From positions 1 through 6,114 of the forward strand of contig CAKSQL010000055.1 in assembly GCA_934486735.1 (NCBI GenBank): a DNA stretch of 6,114 bases, in the 5' to 3' direction. Made by a program: the position numbers and the translations under genes. The notes below the pieces were generated by a model. It saw nothing but the letters and a program-made list of their open reading frames with translations. It did no database searches and was not told where the DNA came from. This DNA is from an uncultured Clostridia bacterium. Lineage in GTDB: Bacteria > Bacillota > Clostridia > UBA1381. This document shows, one piece after another, positions 1-6,045 of this stretch (within the stretch, counting starts at the first letter, position 1; each line of letters begins with the position of its first letter).

Positions 1-26
1 ATTCAAATATTGACTCAAGTAATACA

Positions 27-62
27 AAAATCGGTTGCATCTTTGAGTTTGCAACCGATTTT
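27..62 (-). terminator. Stem-loop terminator, possibly bidirectional
   Basis: A perfect 13-bp stem (27-39 with 50-62) surrounds a 10-nt loop. Read on the minus strand the GC part is followed by TTTTTGTATT, a fair U-rich tail, so it can end the tRNA-Leu transcript about 47 nt beyond the CCA. Read on the plus strand the tail is only TTTTGTC, so termination of a gene entering from the left is possible but weaker. The stem is plain sequence observation; its direction of action is inference. Confidence 0.7.
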
Positions 63-74
63 GTCTACAGTCTG

Positions 75-109
75 AAATGACTTAAAGCTTATGCTTTAAG
101 TCATTTTTT
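75..109 (+). terminator. Intrinsic terminator of a plus-strand gene lying left of the window
   Basis: A perfect 14-bp stem (75-88 with 93-106) with a TTAT loop is followed on the plus strand by a run of six T (104-109). This is a standard Rho-independent terminator for transcription entering from the left. On the minus strand the stem is followed only by TTTCAG, so it is a poor terminator in that direction. Its last T (109) is also the complement of the final A of the tRNA CCA, so the terminator and the tRNA 3' end share a base and converge. Confidence 0.75.
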
Positions 110-197
110 GGTGCTCGAGGTCGGGGTCGAACCGACACGGGAATCTCTTCCCACAGGATTTTAAGTCCTGGGCGTCTGCCAATTCCGCCACTCGAGC
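109..197 (-). tRNA. tRNA-Leu, anticodon UAA, CCA encoded
   Basis: Reading the minus strand from 197, a 7-bp acceptor stem GCTCGAG/CTCGAGC (191-197 with 113-119) closes a complete cloverleaf. The anticodon stem is CAGGA/TCCTG and its loop CTTAAAA gives anticodon TAA (plus-strand 161-163). A long variable arm GGGAA-GAGA-TTCCC marks this as a class II tRNA (Leu, Ser or Tyr), and the T arm is GTCGG-TTCGACC-CCGAC. Discriminator A (112) is followed by genomically encoded CCA (111-109), as is usual in Firmicutes. UAA plus the long variable arm identifies leucine; it reads UUA and UUG codons. Transcription is divergent from secA, from the promoter at 218-246. Confidence 0.97.
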
Positions 198-217
198 AAA
201 TATTTAAGACTTCTGAT

Positions 218-246
218 ATTATATCATATTATTCTGCCATTGTCAA
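218..246 (-). promoter_or_regulatory. Consensus vegetative (sigma-A) promoter for tRNA-Leu
   Basis: On the minus strand a perfect -35 box TTGACA (246-241) and a perfect -10 box TATAAT (223-218) are separated by exactly 17 nt. The expected start is near 211, giving a leader of about 14 nt before the tRNA 5' end at 197. An exact match at both boxes with optimal spacing is what is expected of a strong stable-RNA promoter. Confidence 0.9.
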
Positions 247-360
247 GCAATTTATAAAAAAATCCATTCAAAATTGAATAGGATATCAAAACTAAACATA
301 AAATGGCTAAAATTAACATTTTTATTGAAAAAATAAATAATAAATTAATAAGTTGTTAAA

Positions 361-380
361 TTTTGAAATAAATTTCAAAA
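361..380. repeat. 20-nt AT-rich palindrome upstream of the secA promoter
   Basis: Two perfect 9-nt inverted arms, TTTTGAAAT and ATTTCAAAA, flank a central AA. It lies about 28 nt upstream of the secA -10 box and just before the expected -35 position, where an operator or activator site could sit. The surrounding DNA is very AT-rich, so a chance palindrome is quite possible and no known regulator site is recognised. The rest of the 247-408 stretch is AT-rich with A/T tracts that could act as an UP element, and shows no gene. Confidence 0.35.
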
Positions 381-405
381 AACAGTGGTATTTTTTAAAA
401 TAGTG

Positions 406-414
406 TGTTATAAT
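406..414 (+). promoter_or_regulatory. Extended -10 promoter for secA
   Basis: TGT followed by TATAAT (409-414) forms an extended -10 element (TGn-TATAAT). The sequence at -35 with 17-nt spacing (386-391, TGGTAT) matches TTGACA poorly, which an extended -10 can compensate. The predicted start near 421 leaves a leader of about 35 nt before the secA ATG at 456. That also argues against translation from the GTG at 423, which would sit almost on the transcript end. Confidence 0.7.
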
Positions 415-441
415 AGAAGTAAGTGTATTTAAAAAAACTAC

Positions 442-446
442 AGGAG
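442..446 (+). promoter_or_regulatory. secA ribosome binding site
   Basis: AGGAG lies 9 nt before ATG 456. It fixes the start at 456 (protein beginning MGIFDKIFGS) rather than at the upstream in-frame GTG 423, which would place this site inside the coding region. Confidence 0.85.
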
Positions 447-455
447 TGTATATTA

Positions 456-3179
456 ATGGGAATATTTGATAAAATTTTCGGCAGCTATTCCGAACGCGAA
501 CTGAAGCGTATCACCCCGATTGCGGACAAGGTTATGTCGCTTGAGGATGAAACTGCCAAGCTTTCCGACGCAGAGCTTAGAGCGAAAACGGACGAATTTA
601 AAGGCCGCTTAAAGAACGGCGAAACCCTGGACGACCTTCTGCCCGAGGCCTTTGCTGTAATGCGTGAAGCGAGCTGGCGTGTTTTGGGCATGAAGCACTT
701 TAAGGTTCAGGTCATAGGCGGAATTATACTTCATCAGGGAAGAATAGCCGAAATGAAAACCGGTGAGGGTAAAACTTTGGTTTCCACACTGCCGGCATAT
801 TTGAATGCGCTCACAGGCAAGGGCGTACATATCGTTACCGTAAACGATTACCTTGCAAAGCGTGACAGTGAGTGGATGGGAAAGGTATATCGCTTTTTGG
901 GCATGTCGGTAGGTCTGATAATTCACGACCTCACCAACGACCAGAGAAGAAAAGCATATGCAGCCGATATAACCTACGGAACAAACAACGAACTGGGATT
1001 TGACTACCTGCGTGACAACATGGTTATATATAAGGAAGAAATGGTTCAGCGCGGTCACAACTATGCGATTGTCGACGAGGTTGACTCAATCTTGATAGAT
1101 GAGGCAAGAACTCCGCTTATCATTTCGGGAATGGGCGAGACGGCAACGGATTTGTACAAGACCGCGGATCAGTTTGTAAAGAGTCTCAAAAAACTGGTTG
1201 TTACCGAGCATGACGACAAGCAGCTTGACGAGGATGTTGACGCGGATTATATCGTGGACGAAAAGGCAAAGACGGCGGCACTTACCGACCGCGGCATTGC
1301 CAAGGCAGAGCGTGCATTCGGCATTGAAAATCTGTCCGATCCGGAAAATATGAAATATCAGCATCACATCAACCAGGCATTGCAGGCAAACGGTGTTATG
1401 CATCGTGACAAGCAATATATTGTAAAAGACGGCGAGGTTCTGATTGTAGACGAATTTACCGGCCGTATCATGCCGGGCAGACGTTATTCGGATGGTCTGC
1501 ACCAGGCAATTGAGGCAAAAGAGGGCGTTTCGGTAGAAAGAGAAAGCAAAACGCTTGCGACAATAACATTCCAGAATTTCTTCAGACTGTATCAAAAGCT
1601 TTCGGGTATGACAGGTACGGCGCTCACAGAGGAAGCGGAGTTCCAGGAGATATATCATTTGGATGTTGTCGAAGTGCCGACCAACAAGCCGGTTGCAAGA
1701 ATCGACGAGCATGACTCGGTTTACAAGACGGAGCAGGGAAAATACAAGGCAGTTATAAGAAAAATCAAGGAATGTCATGAAAAGGGACAGCCTGTCCTTG
1801 TTGGTACTGTCAATATCGATAAGTCTGAAATTCTCTCTGCTATGCTTAAGCGCGAGGGAATAAAGCACGAAGTGCTGAATGCAAAATTCCATGCCAAGGA
1901 AGCGGAAATTGTTGCTCAGGCAGGTAAAAAGGGCGCGGTTACAATTGCGACAAATATGGCAGGCCGTGGTACCGATATTATCCTGGGCGGTAACGCAGAT
2001 TATATGGCAAGACATGAACTTGTTAAGCTCGGCATGTCGGACGAGCTTATCGCTGAGGCTACAGGCTTTGCCGAAACAGATGACGAGGAAATAATCGAGG
2101 CAAGACGTCTTTATAAGGAATTTAATGATAAGTTCAAGGCAGAGCTTAAGCCGCAGCAGGATGAAGTTAGAGAAATCGGCGGTTTGTTTATTATAGGTAC
2201 AGAGAGACACGAGTCCCGCCGTATCGATAATCAGCTGCGCGGTCGTGCAGGACGTCAGGGCGACCCGGGTGCGTCAAAATTCTTCCTGTCGCTTGAAGAT
2301 GACCTTATGCGAATCTTCGGCTCGGACAGGGTAAAGGCTATGGTGAACAACCTTGGACTGGAAGAAGATGAGCCGATCGAGGCAAAGATTCTCACAAAGG
2401 CAATTGAAAATGCTCAGAGAAATCTCGAGGGCAGAAACTTCGATTCGCGTAAGCATGTCCTTCAATATGACGAGGTTATGAACGAACAGCGTAAGATAAT
2501 TTACAAGCAGCGCCAGGACGTTTTGGACGGACAGGATATCAGCAGCACAATCAAGAATATGATGGAAGCTATCATAGACAGTGCGATTGACGATTATATC
2601 GGAATTACGGATATTCCGGAGCACTGGAATCTGAAAGCGCTCAACGATTTTGCAAATAACAACTTAAACGCTCTCGGCGAATTTGTTATTGAGCCGGACG
2701 AGCTTGAGACGATAACCAAAGAGGACATCAAGGAACGCCTTATGGATATCGCCGACCGCCGCTATGACGAGCAGGAGGAGATATTTGGAGATAACATGCG
2801 CGAGCTTGAAAGAGTTATCATGCTCAGAGTGGTTGATACTCTTTGGATGGATCATTTGGACGAGATGGAGCATGTTAAGCGTGAAATCGGACTCAGAGCA
2901 TATGGTCAGCATGACCCGGTTGTTGAGTACAGAAACGTCGGAAGTGAACTTTATGAGGGTATGCTTGAAGCAATCAAGCGCGATACTGTAAGATATATTC
3001 TGACAGCAAAGCCGCGTGTTGAAATCAAGCGTGAACAGGTTGCAAAACCGATAGATACAGGGAGTGACGGTTCGTTGGGCAATCAGCCTGCCAGAGCAAA
3101 AAAGGCTCCGGGACGAAATGATCCGTGCCCCTGCGGCAGCGGCAAAAAATATAAGAATTGCTGCGGCAGAAACGAGTAA
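456..3179 (+). CDS. secA: Preprotein translocase ATPase SecA
   Basis: SecA is the peripheral membrane ATPase that pushes unfolded preproteins through the SecYEG channel. The predicted 907-residue protein is full length. Visible landmarks are the N-terminal MGIFDKIFGS, Walker A MKTGEGKT (100-107), Walker B DEVD (207-210), MTGTA (385-389), NMAGRGTDIILGG at the second nucleotide-binding domain, the helicase motif QLRGRAGRQGD (593-602), and the helical scaffold and wing region to about 850. The C-terminal zinc finger CxCx8CC (C891, C893, C902, C903), which in known SecA proteins contacts SecB, lipid or ribosome, is intact. The length exceeds that of B. subtilis SecA (841) mainly through an insert of roughly 58 residues after LGG (about 512-569), a known variable position also filled in other phyla. 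The start is ATG 456, chosen from the AGGAG site and the family N-terminus. It is the canonical SecA1 and heads the block with prfB. Confidence 0.98.
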   Translation: MGIFDKIFGSYSERELKRITPIADKVMSLEDETAKLSDAELRAKTDEFKGRLKNGETLDDLLPEAFAVMREASWRVLGMKHFKVQVIGGIILHQGRIAEMKTGEGKTLVSTLPAYLNALTGKGVHIVTVNDYLAKRDSEWMGKVYRFLGMSVGLIIHDLTNDQRRKAYAADITYGTNNELGFDYLRDNMVIYKEEMVQRGHNYAIVDEVDSILIDEARTPLIISGMGETATDLYKTADQFVKSLKKLVVTEHDDKQLDEDVDADYIVDEKAKTAALTDRGIAKAERAFGIENLSDPENMKYQHHINQALQANGVMHRDKQYIVKDGEVLIVDEFTGRIMPGRRYSDGLHQAIEAKEGVSVERESKTLATITFQNFFRLYQKLSGMTGTALTEEAEFQEIYHLDVVEVPTNKPVARIDEHDSVYKTEQGKYKAVIRKIKECHEKGQPVLVGTVNIDKSEILSAMLKREGIKHEVLNAKFHAKEAEIVAQAGKKGAVTIATNMAGRGTDIILGGNADYMARHELVKLGMSDELIAEATGFAETDDEEIIEARRLYKEFNDKFKAELKPQQDEVREIGGLFIIGTERHESRRIDNQLRGRAGRQGDPGASKFFLSLEDDLMRIFGSDRVKAMVNNLGLEEDEPIEAKILTKAIENAQRNLEGRNFDSRKHVLQYDEVMNEQRKIIYKQRQDVLDGQDISSTIKNMMEAIIDSAIDDYIGITDIPEHWNLKALNDFANNNLNALGEFVIEPDELETITKEDIKERLMDIADRRYDEQEEIFGDNMRELERVIMLRVVDTLWMDHLDEMEHVKREIGLRAYGQHDPVVEYRNVGSELYEGMLEAIKRDTVRYILTAKPRVEIKREQVAKPIDTGSDGSLGNQPARAKKAPGRNDPCPCGSGKKYKNCCGRNE

Positions 3180-3182
3180 TAA

Positions 3183-3210
3183 ATCAAGGGCGGTGAAAGC
3201 CGCCCTTGAT
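3183..3210 (+). other. GC-rich stem-loop after secA, no U tract
   Basis: A perfect 11-bp stem ATCAAGGGCGG/CCGCCCTTGAT (3183-3193 with 3200-3210) with a 6-nt loop TGAAAG begins 4 nt after the secA stop. It is followed by AGCGTTAGAA rather than a T run, so it is not a standard intrinsic terminator. It could protect the secA 3' end from exonucleases, mark an mRNA processing point, or attenuate transcription into prfB. The structure is seen; the role is inference. Confidence 0.6.
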
Positions 3211-3264
3211 AGCGTTAGAAAACATGTGTCGGCTGCGCGGTGCACAGCTGAAATACGCATAAAA

Positions 3265-3297
3265 ATGCCGCATCGGCATAAAAAGGCTTGTGCGGCA
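3265..3297. other. Two mutually exclusive hairpins in the prfB leader region
   Basis: ATGCCG (3265-3270) can pair with CGGCAT (3274-3279) around a 3-nt loop. The overlapping TGCCGCA (3266-3272) can instead pair with TGCGGCA (3291-3297), which lies about 15 nt before the prfB Shine-Dalgarno site. On the minus strand the small hairpin is followed by TTTTT and would resemble a weak terminator of antisense transcription. No known riboswitch or leader family is recognised. The other bases of the 3180-3327 gap contain no gene and no promoter I can defend. Confidence 0.35.
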
Positions 3298-3327
3298 AAA
3301 AAATAAAATACAAAGGGATGTGATTAA

Positions 3328-4447
3328 ATGTTGGAATATGAACAGTTCAGGCTGGATATGCAGGGACTTGAAAAAAGCATTAATGATTTGAGGGATTCAC
3401 TTTGACATCGCCGGTGCAAGTGAAGAAATAAAGGTACTGGAGAAAAAAAGTACGGAACCTGGTTTTTGGGATGATATGGAGAACTCTCAAAAGATACTCC
3501 AAAAAACAAAGCAGCTGAAGGATAAAGTAGAAAATTACGAAAAGCTGAAAAACTCGTGGGAGGACACGCTTGTTCTTATTGATTTGGCAAATGAAGAAAA
3601 TGACGAAAGTATGCTGCCGGATGTGAAAAAGGCATGTGCCGATATTACGGCAGAACTTGAAAAGATGACATTGGAAACGCTTTTGTCCGGAAATTATGAC
3701 AAGAATAATGCGATTATGACATTCCATGCCGGTGCGGGCGGAACAGAGGCACAGGACTGGTGCGAAATGCTTATCAGAATGTATCAGATGTACGCTCAGA
3801 AAAACGGGTATACCACATCTGTTCTCGATATGCTGCCCGGCGACGATGCGGGAATCAAGAGCGCAACAATCATGGTGAACGGGCTAAACGCGTACGGATA
3901 TCTGAAGTCGGAAAAGGGTGTGCACAGACTGGTCAGAATTTCACCGTTTGATGCGTCGGGCAGACGTCATACATCTTTTGCTTCAATTGAGGTTATGCCG
4001 GAGATTGACGATGATGTGGAAATCAATATCCGTCCGGAGGATTTGCGCGTGGATACCTATCGTTCGAGCGGCGCGGGCGGTCAGCATATAAATAAGACCG
4101 ATTCGGCTATACGCATAACTCACCTGCCGACCGGTGTGGTTGTTTCGTGTCAGACTCAGCGCTCACAGCATCAGAACAGGGAATATGCAATGCGTATGCT
4201 CAAATCAAAGCTGGTTGAAATTGCGGAGCAGCAACAAAAGGAAAAGATTGAAGATATCAAGGGTGTACAAAAGGAAATTGCATGGGGAAGTCAGATTCGT
4301 TCCTATGTGTTCCACCCGTACACGCTTGTAAAGGATCATCGCACAAGCTATGAGACAGGTAATATAGGCGCTGTTATGGACGGTGATTTAAACGGATTTA
4401 TCAATGCATATTTGAAAGCGAAAAGCATGGGAAAGCTTTCGGAATAA
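3328..4447 (+). CDS. prfB: Peptide chain release factor 2 (RF2), with programmed +1 frameshift
   Basis: RF2 recognises UGA and UAA stop codons in the ribosomal A site and triggers peptide release. Translation starts at ATG 3328 after AAGGGA (9-nt spacing) and reads 25 codons to an in-frame TGA (3403-3405). A +1 slip at CTT-TGA-C continues with GAC at 3404, giving 372 residues in total (join 3328-3402, 3404-4447). Residues 205-207 are SPF, the RF2-specific stop-codon recognition tripeptide, and 250-252 are GGQ, the catalytic loop that enters the peptidyl transferase centre. Both fall at the E. coli RF2 numbers. The residue at 246, a known activity-tuning site (Thr in E. coli K-12, Ala in strain B), is Ser here. 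GAGGTEAQDW (135-144) is also typical. The N-terminal helical domain is intact once the frameshift is included. The next gene starts 15 nt after its stop. Confidence 0.97.
3390..3406 (+). promoter_or_regulatory. prfB programmed +1 frameshift site (RF2 autoregulation)
   Basis: The site reads G-AGG-GAT-TCA-CTT-TGA-C. CTTTGAC is the canonical slip heptamer: tRNA-Leu on CTT slips to TTT while the UGA waits for RF2. The Shine-Dalgarno-like element GAGG (3390-3393) keeps the spacing and register of the E. coli AGG-GGG-TAT-CTT-TGA-C element. In this well-studied mechanism, scarce RF2 favours the shift and full-length synthesis, while abundant RF2 terminates at UGA after 25 residues. The stimulator is weaker here than in E. 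coli, with AGGGAT in place of AGGGGG. Confidence 0.95.
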
Positions 4448-4455
4448 AAGGGGGT
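4448..4455 (+). promoter_or_regulatory. Ribosome binding site deciding a TTG start
   Basis: AAGGGGGT begins directly after the prfB stop codon and ends 7 nt before TTG 4463. No ATG or GTG lies at a suitable distance in the reading frame ahead of the signal peptide, and the next in-frame ATG (4499) would cut the signal peptide in two, so the TTG is the best start. Confidence 0.75.
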
Positions 4456-4462
4456 AAAGACC

Positions 4463-5014
4463 TTGAGGAGAATATTGTATTTTGTTTTGGCGGCGGTTAT
4501 GTCAATATCGCTGGCTGCGTGCTCGGGAAAGGAGAATCCCGAGAATACTGCGGCAGTGACAAAGGGTGAGCCGCTGACAGCGGATAAGCTTATCACAGCC
4601 GAGGACGTGCGCGAATTGGTTTCGTATGAGCCGACAGCTACTGCGGAAAATACGCACAGCAAGTCGACCGTGCGCTATGATTCCAATCCGATAGGTCAAG
4701 ACCCTGTTATTGCGGAGCTTTATTCCGCCAATGCGCAAAAGAGCGTTGCTGCGGTGTATGAGGACTTTAAGGCGAGAAAGGATAAACGTCCCAAGGCAGT
4801 TGATGTCGCTGATTTCGGAATCGATGCGTATATTGCGTATCCGTCAATAAATTTGTATCGTGACGGATATATGGTTGTGATAACAGCCGGCTCAGGCGCG
4901 GATGACGCTCAGGCAGAACTTTTGAAAAAGGCTGCCGGGATTGCGGCGGCGCATCTGGATGAGTATTTGAAGGTGAATCCAACCGACAGCAATTTGCTGG
5001 AGGAGCAAAAGTAG
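4463..5014 (+). CDS. Putative secreted lipoprotein of unknown function
   Basis: This 183-residue protein carries a lipoprotein signal peptide: a basic MRR start, hydrophobic core ILYFVLAAVMSIS, and lipobox LAAC with the lipidated cysteine at C20, followed by a small polar linker. It should be exported by Sec, acylated by Lgt, cleaved by Lsp and held on the outer face of the membrane. The mature part begins with a Thr/Glu/Ala-rich linker (21-42), then a small mixed alpha/beta domain with TAEDVRELVSYEP (45-57), a DFGIDAYIAYP stretch (117-127), a probable beta hairpin NLYRDGYMVVITAG (130-143) and a closing amphipathic Ala-rich helix (147-169). The layout recalls small bacterial lipoproteins that bind no known catalytic cofactor, but I do not recognise a specific family and see no catalytic motif. 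Translation starts at TTG 4463. The gene follows prfB by 15 nt and precedes the glycosyltransferase by 14 nt, so it is in the same transcript. Confidence 0.85.
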   Translation: MRRILYFVLAAVMSISLAACSGKENPENTAAVTKGEPLTADKLITAEDVRELVSYEPTATAENTHSKSTVRYDSNPIGQDPVIAELYSANAQKSVAAVYEDFKARKDKRPKAVDVADFGIDAYIAYPSINLYRDGYMVVITAGSGADDAQAELLKKAAGIAAAHLDEYLKVNPTDSNLLEEQK

Positions 5015-5028
5015 GAAAGGATATAACG

Positions 5029-5973
5029 ATGAAAATTGCTGTCTTGATGCTTGTGCATAAAAATGCCGAACAGGTCAAAAGACTAATCTCGGTTTTGAAG
5101 CATGAAAATGTCGATATTTTTATTCACATCGATAAAAAATGCACCTTTGATAAAAACGCAATTTCAGACGATACCAACTCTAAAAATGTGATTTTTACTA
5201 AAAATCGATATAGTGTGGGTCTGTACCAGTTTTCAATGGTAGAGGCGGAAAAAGAATTGATAAGGACAGCGGCTGAACATGGCGATTATCAATATTTTGT
5301 GTTGCTCAGCGGTCAGTGCTATCCGATAAAAAGCATTGATTATATCTGCAATTTCCTGGAAAAAAGCTATCCGAAGCCGTTTATTGAGATTATATCGCAA
5401 AAGGATGGCAACTATGTCAAGGAGAATTTCAAGGAAGTATATATAAATAAGAAATTTAAATTGAAAACGTACGATTTCTTGAAAAAGCATTTTTCGTATA
5501 AAGGCTATCGGGTGCTGAGATTTGTCCCCGGCGGCATCGCAAAGCTGAACTCATGCATAAAACAGCTTGCGGCCGGCTCTCCCCAAAAGCGATTGGCAAA
5601 AATGGGAATTGAGGGATATTGCGGCTCGCAGTGGTGGATTCTGCCGGATACGGCAATTGAGCATATGCTGAAAATGCTTGATGATAAACGATTTTGTTCG
5701 GTTATCAGCGATGTCTACAGCTGTGACGAAACATTTTTTCAGACCTCGATAATGATGAACAGCGCTGAATTTGGGATAGAGCTTGACAAAGATAATAACT
5801 ACAGAAATAAAATGTGGTACTTTGTTTTTAATAACGGCTCGCACCCGTTTGTGCTGACAGAAAAGGATTTCAATATGCTGATATCCTCCGATATGTTGTT
5901 TGCACGGAAGTTTGATGCCGACAGCGATAGAAAGATTTTGGATATGCTGGATTCGGAAGTACATAAAATTTAG
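5029..5973 (+). CDS. GT14-type (core-2/I-branching family) glycosyltransferase
   Basis: The 314-residue protein resembles the Branch family (CAZy GT14, core-2/I-branching beta-1,6-N-acetylglucosaminyltransferases and relatives). Hallmarks in order are the N-terminal Rossmann-like strand MKIAVLMLVHKN, FIHIDKK (31-37), LLSGQCYPIKS (92-102), GSQWWILP (199-206) and DETFFQT (233-239). The acidic DE in this last motif corresponds to the region of the catalytic glutamate in animal family members. It lacks the N-terminal membrane anchor of eukaryotic enzymes and has no signal peptide, so it should act in the cytoplasm, building a capsule, exopolysaccharide, glycolipid or similar precursor. Donor and acceptor cannot be told from the sequence. 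ATG 5029 follows AAAGGA with 7-nt spacing. The codons appear more A/T-rich than in secA (many AAA, ATA and TTT), which may hint at separate origin. It is the last gene before the terminator at 5984-6044. Confidence 0.85.
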   Translation: MKIAVLMLVHKNAEQVKRLISVLKHENVDIFIHIDKKCTFDKNAISDDTNSKNVIFTKNRYSVGLYQFSMVEAEKELIRTAAEHGDYQYFVLLSGQCYPIKSIDYICNFLEKSYPKPFIEIISQKDGNYVKENFKEVYINKKFKLKTYDFLKKHFSYKGYRVLRFVPGGIAKLNSCIKQLAAGSPQKRLAKMGIEGYCGSQWWILPDTAIEHMLKMLDDKRFCSVISDVYSCDETFFQTSIMMNSAEFGIELDKDNNYRNKMWYFVFNNGSHPFVLTEKDFNMLISSDMLFARKFDADSDRKILDMLDSEVHKI

Positions 5974-5983
5974 GACAAGATAT

Positions 5984-6044
5984 AAAGCCCGGAGCTTGCA
6001 AAGCGGCGTGTGTTAATGCGCCGCCCCGAACTCCGGGCTTTTTT
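5984..6044 (+). terminator. Strong two-tier intrinsic terminator closing the operon
   Basis: An 11-bp outer stem AAAGCCCGGAG/CTCCGGGCTTT (5984-5994 with 6031-6041) encloses an inner 6-bp stem GCGGCG/CGCCGC (6003-6008 with 6019-6024), extendable by two G-U pairs. Six T (6039-6044) follow the GC-rich base. It begins 11 nt after the glycosyltransferase stop. The minus-strand reading ends in TTTATA, so weak termination the other way is possible. It also appears to be the insertion target of the intron starting about 6046. Confidence 0.92.
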
Positions 6045-6045
6045 A

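Noticed and set aside
81..100. Similarity between the CTTAAAGC hairpin arm and the CTTAAAA anticodon loop of the tRNA, as a possible tRNA-derived attachment repeat
   Set aside because: The shared run is only about six AT-rich bases, and no integrase or direct repeat accompanies it.
423..455. Upstream in-frame GTG start for secA adding 11 residues
   Set aside because: It would begin about 2 nt after the predicted transcription start, has no ribosome binding site, and the AGGAG at 442-446 plus the conserved MGIFDKIFG start point to ATG 456.
1086..2210. Long minus-strand open frame (374 codons) opposite secA
   Set aside because: Its protein is Cys/Leu/Arg-rich with no recognisable motif, lies entirely within secA, and reflects the codon bias of the sense strand.
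3265..3279. Minus-strand terminator ATGCCG-ATG-CGGCAT followed by TTTTT
   Set aside because: The stem is only 6 bp with a 3-nt loop, and no minus-strand gene is present that it could serve.
3064..3306. Plus-strand 80-codon frame overlapping the end of secA and the intergenic gap
   Set aside because: It overlaps the secA zinc-finger codons out of frame, has no ribosome binding site, and its translation is low-complexity Ala/Lys/Arg.
3403..3405. In-frame TGA read as a pseudogene mutation or as a selenocysteine codon
   Set aside because: The CTTTGAC context with an upstream GAGG is the known RF2 autoregulatory frameshift, and the +1 frame continues directly into conserved RF2 sequence.
3476..4447. 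prfB as a 323-residue gene starting at ATG 3476
   Set aside because: This start has no good ribosome binding site and loses much of the N-terminal domain. The frameshifted version from 3328 restores a 372-residue RF2 with SPF and GGQ at their expected numbers.
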